A DNA stretch of 64,000 nucleotides from JAXMDC01 sp046349035. GTDB taxonomy: Bacteria; Pseudomonadota; Alphaproteobacteria; Rhizobiales; Kaistiaceae. The DNA is taken from positions 248,001 to 312,000 of the forward strand of contig JAXMDC010000004.1 of assembly GCA_046349035.1 (NCBI GenBank). The letters are read 5' to 3'. Position 1 is the first letter of the stretch, and each line of letters opens with the position of its first letter. Below the pieces are notes generated by a model. That model had not been told where the DNA came from and ran no database searches. It saw only the letters and a list, made by a program, of their open reading frames with translations. Made by a program: the position numbers and the translations under genes. Below are positions 26,954 to 35,356 of the stretch, piece after piece.

Positions 26954-28351
26954 CTACCCGAACGATTTCACGATAGTCTCGACAACCTTCTTGGCGTCAC
27001 CGAAGAGCATCATTGTGTTGTCGCGGTAGAAGAGCGTGTTGTCGATGCCGGCATAGCCGGACGCGAGCGACCGCTTAATGAACATGACCGTACCCGCCTT
27101 CCAGACTTCGAGCACCGGCATACCGTAGATCGGCGAGGACTTATCCTCCTTGGCCGCCGGGTTGGTCACGTCGTTGGCGCCGATGACGAAGGCGACGTCC
27201 GCCTGAGCGAATTCGGGATTGATGTCTTCCAGTTCGAAGACCTCGTCGTAGGGGATGTTGGCTTCGGCGAGGAGAACGTTCATGTGGCCGGGCATGCGCC
27301 CGGCGACCGGGTGAATGGCATAAGTCACTTGTGTGCCACCGGCCTTCAGAAGGTCCGCCATCTCGCGCAACGCATGCTGTGCCTGCGCCACGGCCATTCC
27401 GTACCCGGGGACAATAATGACCTTAGACGCGTTCTTCAGAATAAACGCGGCATCCTCGCCCGACCCCTGCTTGACCGGACGCGCCTCCGTCGTCCCGGCC
27501 GCCGCGGCGGTCTCCCCACCGAAGCCGCCAAGGATGACCGAAATGAAACTCCGGTTCATCCCGGCGCACATGATGTAGGAGAGGATGGCACCGGAGGATC
27601 CGACGATAGCGCCGGTGATGATCAGCGCCGTGTTGCCGAGGGTGAAGCCGATCCCGGCCGCCGCCCAACCGGAATAGGAATTGAGCATCGAGATCACCAC
27701 CGGCATGTCGGCACCGCCGATCGGTATGATGATCAGCACGCCGAGGACCAGCGCAACAAAGGTAATGAGCCAGAAGAGCAACTGGCTCCCGGTTGCGACA
27801 AACGCCGCAACCAGAACCACGAGGGCGATGCCGAGACCGATGTTGATGAGGTGACGGGAAGGCAGAAGGATCGGCTTTCCCGACATCCGACCGTCGAGCT
27901 TCAGGAACGCGATGATCGAGCCGGTGAACGTGAGCGCACCGATCGCCACGCCGAGCGACATCTCGATCAGGCTCTGGCCGTGGATGGCACCCGGCGAGCC
28001 GATGCCGAACGCCGTCGGAGCGTTGAGCGCCGCCGCCGCAGTGAGGACGGCAGCAAGGCCGACCAGGCTGTGGAACGCAGCAATCAGTTGCGGCATCGCC
28101 GTGATGGCGATCTGACGGGCCACCACCGCTCCGATACCGCCGCCGATGGCAATGCCGGCGACAATCAGCAGCCACGCCAAGCCGGAACTCGGCGCCGCCG
28201 CCGCGAGCGTCGTCAGCACGGCAATAGCCATGCCCGCCATGCCGAGGAAGTTGCCGCGGCGCGAGGTCTCCGGGTGCGAGAGGCCACGCAGAGCGAGTAC
28301 GAAGAGCACTCCGGCTACCAAGTAGAGAAGGGCGGTGATGCTGGCGTTCAT
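26954..28351 (-). CDS. pntB: NAD(P) transhydrogenase subunit beta PntB
   Basis: PntB is the membrane domain plus NADP-binding domain (dII-dIII) of the proton-pumping transhydrogenase, which makes NADPH from NADH at the cost of the proton gradient. At 465 residues it starts with several membrane helices (ASITALLYLVAGVLFVLALRGL and following). It ends with the dIII domain: AFILKNASKVIIVPGYGMAVAQAQHALREMADLL, AIHPVAGRMPGHMNVLLAEANIPYDEVFELEDINPEFAQADVAFVIGANDVTNPAA and SLASGYAGIDNTLFYRDNTMMLFGDAKK. The ATG at 28351 is preferred to a TTG two codons upstream. It is last in the pntAA-pntAB-pntB operon. Confidence 0.98.
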   Translation of the reverse strand: MNASITALLYLVAGVLFVLALRGLSHPETSRRGNFLGMAGMAIAVLTTLAAAAPSSGLAWLLIVAGIAIGGGIGAVVARQIAITAMPQLIAAFHSLVGLAAVLTAAAALNAPTAFGIGSPGAIHGQSLIEMSLGVAIGALTFTGSIIAFLKLDGRMSGKPILLPSRHLINIGLGIALVVLVAAFVATGSQLLFWLITFVALVLGVLIIIPIGGADMPVVISMLNSYSGWAAAGIGFTLGNTALIITGAIVGSSGAILSYIMCAGMNRSFISVILGGFGGETAAAAGTTEARPVKQGSGEDAAFILKNASKVIIVPGYGMAVAQAQHALREMADLLKAGGTQVTYAIHPVAGRMPGHMNVLLAEANIPYDEVFELEDINPEFAQADVAFVIGANDVTNPAAKEDKSSPIYGMPVLEVWKAGTVMFIKRSLASGYAGIDNTLFYRDNTMMLFGDAKKVVETIVKSFG

Positions 28352-28424
28352 GAGCAAGTCACTCGGTGCGCGGAGGAAGAACCGATCGCGCCCGCGCCAA
28401 CGAGGCTGGAGACGTGTCCGCCGC

Positions 28425-28913
28425 TCACTTCTTCACCTCGCTCGCCGGCTTCCGGCGATAGAGGCGCAGCATCCGCTGCGTGACCAGAAAGCCCCCGAAG
28501 ATATTCACGGAAGCGAGAACCAGCGCCACGAAACCGAACAGCCGTGCTGATGTCGCACCGGACGAGAGCGCCTCCATTGCTTGCGAGCCGACCGCAAGCA
28601 GCGCGCCGACAACGATCACGCTCGAGATCGCGTTGGTCACCGACATCAACGGCGTGTGCAGCGCCGGAGTCACCGACCAGACCACGTAGTAGCCGACGAA
28701 GATCGCCAGCACGAAAATCGAAAGCCGGAACACGAACGGGTCGATCGCCCCGCCGCTCGCCGCAGTCGCGGCGGCGCCGGCGACATCGGCGATCTGATCG
28801 GCGTAGGTTTGGGCGGCCTGCGCCGCCTGCTTGGCCGCCGCGGCCGCGTCCGCAGCGGATTGCGCCGCTTTCTGCGCAGCCGCCAGAGCCTCCTGTGGAG
28901 TCGCCCCCGCCAT
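28425..28913 (-). CDS. pntAB: NAD(P) transhydrogenase alpha subunit part 2 (PntAB)
   Basis: A separate small membrane subunit (162 residues), as in Rhodospirillum and other alphaproteobacteria where PntA is split in two. A long Ala-rich helix (AAAQKAAQSAADAAAAAKQAAQAAQTYADQIADVAG by segment) precedes three membrane helices: FVFRLSIFVLAIFVGYYVVWSV, SSVIVVGALLAVG and LFGFVALVLASVNIFGGFLVTQRML. The start codon overlaps the stop of pntAA, giving translational coupling, and pntB follows 73 bases downstream. Confidence 0.95.
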   Translation of the reverse strand: MAGATPQEALAAAQKAAQSAADAAAAAKQAAQAAQTYADQIADVAGAAATAASGGAIDPFVFRLSIFVLAIFVGYYVVWSVTPALHTPLMSVTNAISSVIVVGALLAVGSQAMEALSSGATSARLFGFVALVLASVNIFGGFLVTQRMLRLYRRKPASEVKK

Positions 28914-30055
28914 TAGGCTGCCCCCTTCCCGGCAAAGGCAGGATGGACCACCTTCCCGTCGATCGATAGCAGCGTCGCTTTCACGAGTTCGTCCTCACGA
29001 TTGATCGCCAGCCGCTTGCCTGCCCGGTCCACCAGCGTCTCGACGAAGGCGAAGAGGTTTCGCGCGTAGAGCGCGGACGACGTCGCTGCGATGCGGCCGG
29101 GAACGTTGAGATGGCCGAGGATGGTTACACCACCCACGCTTACGACCTCGCCGGCCACGGCGCCCTCGACATTGCCGCCGCGCTCGACGGCGAGGTCGAC
29201 GATGACCGATCCTGCCCGCATCGACGCAACCATCGTCGCTGTCACCAGCTTCGGCGCTGGCCGCCCCGGGATAAGGGCGGTGGTTATGACGATGTCCTGC
29301 TTCTTGATGTGCTCGGCCACCAGCGCTGCCTGTTTCGCTTGGTATTCCGCGGACATCGGCTTGGCATAGCCGGCAGCGGTTTCTGCCGCTTTGAACTCGT
29401 CATCCTCGACTGCGATGAACTTAGCGCCAAGGCTGGCCACCTGCTCCTTCGCAGCGGGGCGCACGTCGGTAGCCGTCACGACCGCTCCAAGGCGCCGCGC
29501 TGTAGCGATCGCCTGCAGGCCGGCGACGCCGGCTCCCATAATGAATATCCGAGCGGCCGGCACCGTCCCGGCAGCCGTCATCATCATCGGCAAAGCGCGA
29601 TCATAGGTCTCAGCGGCATCGATCACCGCGCGATAGCCGGCGAGGTTCGCTTGGCTGGATAGGACGTCCATAACCTGGGCGCGGGTGATCCGGGGAAGGA
29701 GTTCCATCGCAAACGCTAGGAGGCCCTTCTCGGCCATGCGCTTGAGTTCTGCTTCGTGACCGTGTGGGTCCATGAGGCCGACCACGACCGAGCCCGCCGA
29801 GTATGCCGCAAGATCGGTTTCGCTCGGCCGGCGTACTTTCAGAACGATCGTAGCGTCCTTTATTGCCGCCGCTGCCGTGCTGGCGATCTTCGCGCCCGCC
29901 GCTTCGTATTCGGAATCGGCAATGCGCGCGCCCGCGCCCGCCCCGGCCTGAACCACGACCTCATCGGCGATAGCAGCCAGCTTCTTGACGGTTTCGGGGG
30001 TTGCGCCGACGCGACTTTCGCCGCGCTCAGTCTCGGCCGGGACGGCAATCTTCAT
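28913..30055 (-). CDS. pntAA: NAD(P) transhydrogenase alpha subunit part 1 (PntAA)
   Basis: The soluble NAD(H)-binding domain I of transhydrogenase, 380 residues. It has MKIAVPAETERGESRVGATPETVKKLA, then VIVDLAVERGGNVEGAVAG and the Rossmann part ARIFIMGAGVAGLQAIATARRLGAVVTATDVRPAAKEQVASLGAKFI. The ATG at 30055 has GGAG just upstream. A longer frame to 30151 lacks family residues. First gene of the operon; the gap to the ABC1 gene upstream holds 265 bases with no other recognisable gene, and its promoter should lie there. Confidence 0.97.
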   Translation of the reverse strand: MKIAVPAETERGESRVGATPETVKKLAAIADEVVVQAGAGAGARIADSEYEAAGAKIASTAAAAIKDATIVLKVRRPSETDLAAYSAGSVVVGLMDPHGHEAELKRMAEKGLLAFAMELLPRITRAQVMDVLSSQANLAGYRAVIDAAETYDRALPMMMTAAGTVPAARIFIMGAGVAGLQAIATARRLGAVVTATDVRPAAKEQVASLGAKFIAVEDDEFKAAETAAGYAKPMSAEYQAKQAALVAEHIKKQDIVITTALIPGRPAPKLVTATMVASMRAGSVIVDLAVERGGNVEGAVAGEVVSVGGVTILGHLNVPGRIAATSSALYARNLFAFVETLVDRAGKRLAINREDELVKATLLSIDGKVVHPAFAGKGAA

Positions 30056-30320
30056 GATCATCTCCGGCCGTGTCCGAGCCCCCAGGGTTAAGCCCCGTCG
30101 GGGTCGGTCGAGATCGGCCGATTGGAACTCGATCGGAACCCATCGCACCAACAGAAACAGGGGAGCAAGAAGGCATTCTCACTGAGAAACCGCAGCTGGT
30201 TTGCGAGCCGCGCCACCGCGCCCAGGCGTCATCGCCTGCCCCCCTGGAAACAAAGCCGTGGACTTATAGCTACAAGGCGTTCTGGCGGCAATTGTGCCGC
30301 CTCGCCGCATCCGTAGCGGC

Positions 30321-31712
30321 CTAGGGACCGGGACTGTCCAGCCCGAACTCAGCCAAAGCTTTGGCTTGCCGATCCGTCACCGCCCGCGCATTGAAGGCTT
30401 CGATCTGCCTCTCGAAAAGTTCATGAAAGTTGAGTTCGGCACCTAAGTGCACCAGCGCGGCGCCGAGGCCGATGGCGGCTCGGTCCATGAACACGAACTC
30501 ACGGGGAACCGCGACCGGTCCCCGCTGCTTCAGGGCGTTATGCACTTGAAAGGCCTCACGGCGACCGTATTCGGCAGGCGATACGCCATCGGCGACGGTC
30601 CGCACCCGATCGTCGATAAGGGGGCCGTAAATGAAGCGCGCCCAAATATTGAGAGCGTCCACCAATTCGCGCGTCAGTCCGCGAAATCCCCAAGTCTCAT
30701 AGGCAGCGACGGCTGCATCCGGATTGCCGTCGCGGAGCGCGACGTAGAGGTCCACGACTCCCGCCACGAACCGGGCTGGAAAGATCCGAATACACCCGTA
30801 GTCGAGAAGGTTGATGCCTAACGCTCTGCCGTTGTCGTCGAAGATCGTGTAGTTGCCGAGGTGGGGATCGCCGTGAATAACCGCGTAGTGGGCGAACGGG
30901 TACCACCACGCCTGGAACATTGCCTCGGCTATCCGGTTCCGCTCGTCGATCGGGCTGCCTTTGAATGCCAGCAGCGGCTGGCCATCGAGCCAATCCATGG
31001 CGAGCAGGCGGCCGGTGGAGAGCGCGGGAACCGGCCGGGGCACTCTGACCAACCCGTCTCCAGCAAGGATCGCTCCATAGAGCGCCATGTGACGCGCCTC
31101 GCGGCGGTAGTCGAGTTCTTCCCGAACGCGTTGGCTGATTTCCCGAAAGATCTCTCGCGTATCGATAACAGGGTCGAGGCGGCGATAGACGGCAAACAGC
31201 ATCTGCAGATTGACGAGATCTGCTTCGACCGCTGACTGCATATCCGGGTACTGGAGTTTCACCGCCAGCGGCGTCCCATCCAAAGCCACGGCGCGATGGA
31301 CCTGGCCCAGCGACGCAGCCGCGAAAGGTTCGCGATCAAAACTGCTGAAGCGATGGGACCAATCTGCACCGAGTTCGGCCATCATGCGCCGCTTTACGAA
31401 AGCTGGACCCATCGGCGGCGCATTTGCCTGAAGCTTGGATAACTCGGCGACGTATTCGGGCGGAACCAGGTCCGGGATGGTGGAGGCAAACTGCGCCACC
31501 TTCATCAAGGGCCCCTTCAGCCCCCCGAGAGCCGAGGCCAATTGAGTTGCGTTGCGCTCCCGCTGTTTGTCGCCGAGCAGGCGCCGGCCGGCCGCCCTCA
31601 GGGCAACGCCACCAACGGTACTCCCGACACTGGCGAAGCGTTTGACGCGGCCCGTCAGCCGATCGCGCTCTCGATCGGGCTGCAGCCGGTCCCCTTCACC
31701 GCTGTTCGCCAT
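30321..31712 (-). CDS. ABC1/AarF-family kinase-like protein
   Basis: A member of the UbiB/ABC1 atypical kinase family, linked in bacteria to ubiquinone biosynthesis (UbiB-like) or its regulation. The 463 residues contain the KxGQ-type motif as LMKVAQFASTIPDLVPPEYVAELSKLQANAPPM, where the usual KxGQ appears as KVAQ. The ATP-site regions are AAASLGQVHRAVALDGTPLAVKLQYP and YAVIHGDPHLGNYTIFDDNGRALGINLLDYGCIRIF. The start ATG at 31712 was chosen over another four codons upstream. It is a single gene near the pnt operon, separated from the M3 peptidase by 31 bases. Confidence 0.93.
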   Translation of the reverse strand: MANSGEGDRLQPDRERDRLTGRVKRFASVGSTVGGVALRAAGRRLLGDKQRERNATQLASALGGLKGPLMKVAQFASTIPDLVPPEYVAELSKLQANAPPMGPAFVKRRMMAELGADWSHRFSSFDREPFAAASLGQVHRAVALDGTPLAVKLQYPDMQSAVEADLVNLQMLFAVYRRLDPVIDTREIFREISQRVREELDYRREARHMALYGAILAGDGLVRVPRPVPALSTGRLLAMDWLDGQPLLAFKGSPIDERNRIAEAMFQAWWYPFAHYAVIHGDPHLGNYTIFDDNGRALGINLLDYGCIRIFPARFVAGVVDLYVALRDGNPDAAVAAYETWGFRGLTRELVDALNIWARFIYGPLIDDRVRTVADGVSPAEYGRREAFQVHNALKQRGPVAVPREFVFMDRAAIGLGAALVHLGAELNFHELFERQIEAFNARAVTDRQAKALAEFGLDSPGP

Positions 31713-31743
31713 CGCCACAACCATCCATTCTTGCGTCGCGTTT

Positions 31744-33636
31744 TCAGCTCAACCGACGTTTGCGCGCGGCACTGCTGGACCTCCGACCGCCGCCCGACCG
31801 ATCGATCGCCTCCAGTTCGTCGATGAGGCCGCCGATAACGTCCAGACCTTTCCGCCAGAATGTAGGGTCGCCTGGATCGAGACCGAAGGGCTCGAGCAAT
31901 TGCCTGTAGTTTTTCGAGCCCCCGGCGGCCAGGAGGTCGGCGTAGCTCTTGGCGAAACCCTGCGGGCGCTCGCGATAGACGGAGTAAAGCGAATTCACCA
32001 GACAGTCGCCGAACGCGTAAGCGTAGACGTAAAACGGCGAGTGGATGAAGTGTGGGATGTAGGCCCAGAACACCTCGTAGCCTGGTCCCAAGCGCACCGC
32101 CGGGCCTAGACTTTCGCGCTGGGCGGCGAGCCAGAATTCGGAAATCCGGTCGGCCGTTAGCTCTCCGCGCCGGCGCTCCTCATGGATTTGCCGCTCGAAA
32201 GAATAGAGGGCGATTTGCCGTACCACGGTGTTGAGCATGTCCTCCACTTTCGCCGCCAGTATCGCCTTTCGATCAGCCTTGCCTCTCTGGTCAAGCAACC
32301 ACCGGAATGTCAGCATCTCGCCGAACACGCTGGCGGTCTCAGCGAGGGTCAATGGGGTTGACGCCAAGAGCCCTCCCCGCGGCGCCGCGAGAACCTGATG
32401 AATCCCGTGCCCAAGTTCATGGGCGAGCGTCATCACGTCCCGCAGCTTCCCCTGGTAGTTGAGCAGAATATATGGGTGGGCGCTCGGCACGGTCGGGTGG
32501 GAGAAGGCGCCGGGAGCCTTGCCCGCGCGCACCGGCGCATCGATCCACGGGTTTTCGAAGAAGCGCCGCCCGATGTCGGCCAACACGGGAGAGAACTCGG
32601 AATACGCGGCTAGAACAGTGTCGCGCGCCTCCACCCAGGCGATGGCAGCCGGCTGATTTCCCGGAAGCGGCGCATTCCGGTCCCAATGATCGAGTGCATC
32701 CTTGCCGAGCCAGCGCGCCTTCAGGGCATAGTACCGGTGGGACAGGCGGGGGAACTCCGCCCGAACCGCTTCGGCCAGCGCCTCTACCACCGCACCTTCC
32801 ACGCGATTGGAAAGATGACGGGCGGCCGCTACGTCGGCGAAGCCCCGCCAGCGGTCGGCGATCTCCTTATCCTTTGCCAACGTGTTCATGATCAGCGTGA
32901 ACACTCGTAGGTTCGCCTTAAGAGTCGCAGTCAAAGCGCTCGCGGCGGAGTATCGGCGTGACTCGTCGGCTTCTTGAAGACGTCCGAGTGTTTGCTCGAG
33001 CGCCATTTCTTCGCCGTCAACGTCGAATCGAAGGGCGGCCAGTGTGTCGTCAAAAAGCCGAGTCCAGGACACCGCTCCCGTGACAGCCTTCTCGTTGAAA
33101 AGCTGTTCGACGCGGTCCTCCAACTGGTGCGGCTTATCCCTGCGAATATCCGCGACCCACGCGTGGTAGCGGCCAAACGAGGGATCGCCCAACGCCTTCT
33201 CGATCAGGCCTTCGTCGATCCGGTTCAGCTCGAGCGTGAAGAAAACCAGATGGAGGCTGATTGACGTCAAGCGGTCCTGCATGTCGCCGAAAAATTTGGC
33301 GTACTCGGGATTGCTTGTATCGCTCGCATAGAGGAGTCCGGCGTAGGACGCGATACGGTCGAGGATTTCGCTTATGACCTCGAACGAGGACACCGCTTCG
33401 CCCAGGGCGCGCCCGCTCTCTTTCCCGGCCGCCAGCGTTCCGATCTGCCCCTTATATCGCGCTTCAAATGTCCCTGCGTCTTGGGCGGCCCGAACCAAAT
33501 CGGCTCTCAGTTCGTCGGAGCCCATCCCTGGGTAGAGGTCGTCGAGCTGCCATTCGGGCAGCCCGGCAGGCGACGGATGTCGCTGCCGTCGTGTCTTCCC
33601 GCGACCGCTGAGTTTGGCGTCCCTGGTGAGCGGCAT
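31744..33636 (-). CDS. M3-family oligoendopeptidase (PepF-like)
   Basis: A 630-residue zinc peptidase of the M3 family, which cuts short peptides in the cytoplasm. The zinc motif HELGHGIHQ begins at residue 406, and the second Glu lies in LTLAETASVFGEMLTF. The N-terminus has the M3 oligopeptidase pattern LPEWQLDDLYPGMGSDELRADL. The C-terminal part includes PHFIHSPFYVYAYAFGDCLVNSLYSVYRE, another hallmark of PepF/M3 enzymes. It lies between ABC1 and the sigma-54 regulator, divergent from the latter. The intergenic region of 158 bases probably holds both promoters. Confidence 0.95.
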   Translation of the reverse strand: MPLTRDAKLSGRGKTRRQRHPSPAGLPEWQLDDLYPGMGSDELRADLVRAAQDAGTFEARYKGQIGTLAAGKESGRALGEAVSSFEVISEILDRIASYAGLLYASDTSNPEYAKFFGDMQDRLTSISLHLVFFTLELNRIDEGLIEKALGDPSFGRYHAWVADIRRDKPHQLEDRVEQLFNEKAVTGAVSWTRLFDDTLAALRFDVDGEEMALEQTLGRLQEADESRRYSAASALTATLKANLRVFTLIMNTLAKDKEIADRWRGFADVAAARHLSNRVEGAVVEALAEAVRAEFPRLSHRYYALKARWLGKDALDHWDRNAPLPGNQPAAIAWVEARDTVLAAYSEFSPVLADIGRRFFENPWIDAPVRAGKAPGAFSHPTVPSAHPYILLNYQGKLRDVMTLAHELGHGIHQVLAAPRGGLLASTPLTLAETASVFGEMLTFRWLLDQRGKADRKAILAAKVEDMLNTVVRQIALYSFERQIHEERRRGELTADRISEFWLAAQRESLGPAVRLGPGYEVFWAYIPHFIHSPFYVYAYAFGDCLVNSLYSVYRERPQGFAKSYADLLAAGGSKNYRQLLEPFGLDPGDPTFWRKGLDVIGGLIDELEAIDRSGGGRRSSSAARKRRLS

Positions 33637-33794
33637 CGCATACCCCCGACCGAAAAGACTCGGTTCTTATGCGCCTTGACCGATCGGGATCAACCTTAAC
33701 CTGGGCCTGGTAGCCACTCCCCGAGCAACGCTCCGTAAGATGCCCTTAACTTCCGCGGCGCGATCCTGCTCGCCGCCTAAGCGTGCCGGTGACC

Positions 33795-35288
33795 ATGCCG
33801 CCTCTGATCCTTATCGTTGACGACGACCCGGTTCAGCGGCGGCTGCTGGAAACCGCTGTCGCCAAGTTCGGGTACGCCGCCGTGGCCGTTGATGGCGGCG
33901 AGGCCGCCCTCGCCCGACTAACCGCAGCCGGCGCAGAACCCATCTCACTTGTCGTTCTCGACCTGGCTATGCCCGGTCTCGACGGCATGGGGGTTCTGGC
34001 CCGACTAACCGCTCTCGGCTCCGACATCCCGGTCATCGTTCAGACAGCCCACGGAGGCATCGACACCGTCGTCGCTGCCATGCGCGCCGGCGCCACCGAT
34101 TTCGTCGTCAAGCCGGCCCGCCCGGAAAGGCTCAAGGTCTCGATCGAGAATGCCCTGAAGCTGAGCGTGCTCGAAGACGAGATTGCCCGGGTGAAGCGGA
34201 CAGCGGCCGGCACTCTGACGTTTCGCGATATCATCACCCGCAGTCCAGGAATGGCCTCCGTTATTGCATTGGGCGAGCGGGCTGCTGCCTCGCAGATCCC
34301 GATACTCATCGAAGGCGAGTCCGGCGTCGGCAAGGAACTGGTTGCCCGCGCGATCCAAGGCAGCGGCGCGCGGCGGGCCAAGCCATTCATCACCGTCAAT
34401 TGCGGCGCAATTCCCGACAATCTCGTCGAAAGCATCCTTTTCGGCCACGAGAAGGGCGCCTTTACGGGTGCCGCCGAACGTCATGTTGGGAAGTTCCAAG
34501 AGGCCGATGGCGGAACCCTTTTTCTCGATGAGGTGGGGGAACTGCCACCGGAAGCGCAGGTCAAGCTCCTGCGTGCGCTTCAAAATGGCGAAATCGACCC
34601 GGTCGGAGCAAAGCGGGCGATCCGGGTCGATTTTCGCCTAATCTCGGCCACCAACCGGAGCCTCGCAGACCTGGTGGCAAGCGGCCGCTTCCGCGAAGAC
34701 CTCTACTACCGCCTCAACGTTTTTCCCATCGCCGTACCTCCCCTACGCGAACGGGTTGCCGACGTACCGGACCTCGTTCGGCACTTCACTGCTCGATTTG
34801 CTGCTGAAGAGCGGAAACCGGCGTTGCGGGGCGCGACTGCGGACACTCTCGCCTTGTTGACCTCTTATTCATGGCCAGGCAACGTCCGTCAGTTGGAAAA
34901 CGCTGTCTTCCGTGCGGTCGTCTTAGCGGACGGGCCGATGCTGGCTCCGAACGATTTCCCGCAAATTCTCCAAGCCCAGGGTCTTGCAGCCCCGCCGCTG
35001 ACCCCAAGGCTCATCGAAATGACCGCTCTACCGGCCCCGGTCTCGACGGCAGCGCCAGCGGCCCCCGCTCCAGACCTAGTCGGGCTGTTTGACGCTGCAG
35101 GCCATGTCAGATCCCTGGCTGAGATCGAGGCCGACGTCATCCGCAGGGCCATCGATCACTACCAGGGACGCATGGCGACGGTCGCGCGGCGGCTGGGTAT
35201 CGGCCGTTCGACGCTCTATCGCAAGCTCCGGGAGCTCAATCTCGTGGACAGCGTTGACAGCCTTGCGGAAACGCACGACGCGTCGTGA
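33795..35288 (+). CDS. NtrC-type sigma-54-dependent response regulator
   Basis: A three-domain activator of 497 residues. Residues 1-120 are a receiver domain: LILIVDDDPVQRRLLETAVAKFGYAAVAVDGGEAAL, with the phosphoacceptor Asp in VVLDLAMPGLDGMGVLARL. Residues about 135-370 are an AAA+ sigma-54 domain: GESGVGKELVARAIQGSGARR as Walker A, and GHEKGAFTGAAERHVGKFQEADGGTLFLDEVGEL, which contains the sigma-54 loop GAFTGA. The C-terminus is a Fis-type helix-turn-helix (RAIDHYQGRMATVARRLGIGRSTLYRKLREL). GTG 33783 is an alternative start. There is no histidine kinase gene beside it, so the cognate sensor is elsewhere. Its target genes are unknown. Confidence 0.95.
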   Translation: MPPLILIVDDDPVQRRLLETAVAKFGYAAVAVDGGEAALARLTAAGAEPISLVVLDLAMPGLDGMGVLARLTALGSDIPVIVQTAHGGIDTVVAAMRAGATDFVVKPARPERLKVSIENALKLSVLEDEIARVKRTAAGTLTFRDIITRSPGMASVIALGERAAASQIPILIEGESGVGKELVARAIQGSGARRAKPFITVNCGAIPDNLVESILFGHEKGAFTGAAERHVGKFQEADGGTLFLDEVGELPPEAQVKLLRALQNGEIDPVGAKRAIRVDFRLISATNRSLADLVASGRFREDLYYRLNVFPIAVPPLRERVADVPDLVRHFTARFAAEERKPALRGATADTLALLTSYSWPGNVRQLENAVFRAVVLADGPMLAPNDFPQILQAQGLAAPPLTPRLIEMTALPAPVSTAAPAAPAPDLVGLFDAAGHVRSLAEIEADVIRRAIDHYQGRMATVARRLGIGRSTLYRKLRELNLVDSVDSLAETHDAS

Positions 35289-35356
35289 CGAACCGCTCCC
35301 ATCCGGGTAATGCTATCCTCCGGGTTGGGCGATTCCGGCAAAGAGGTTTTGGAGCG

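Noticed and set aside
27284..28483. A 399-residue open frame antisense to pntB
   Set aside because: Its product is dominated by Arg, Asp and His, as expected for the complement of a GC-rich gene, and pntB on the other strand matches its family throughout.
30122..30316. A possible small gene between pntAA and the ABC1 gene
   Set aside because: It has no homologous motif and no ribosome site. The interval probably carries the pnt promoter.
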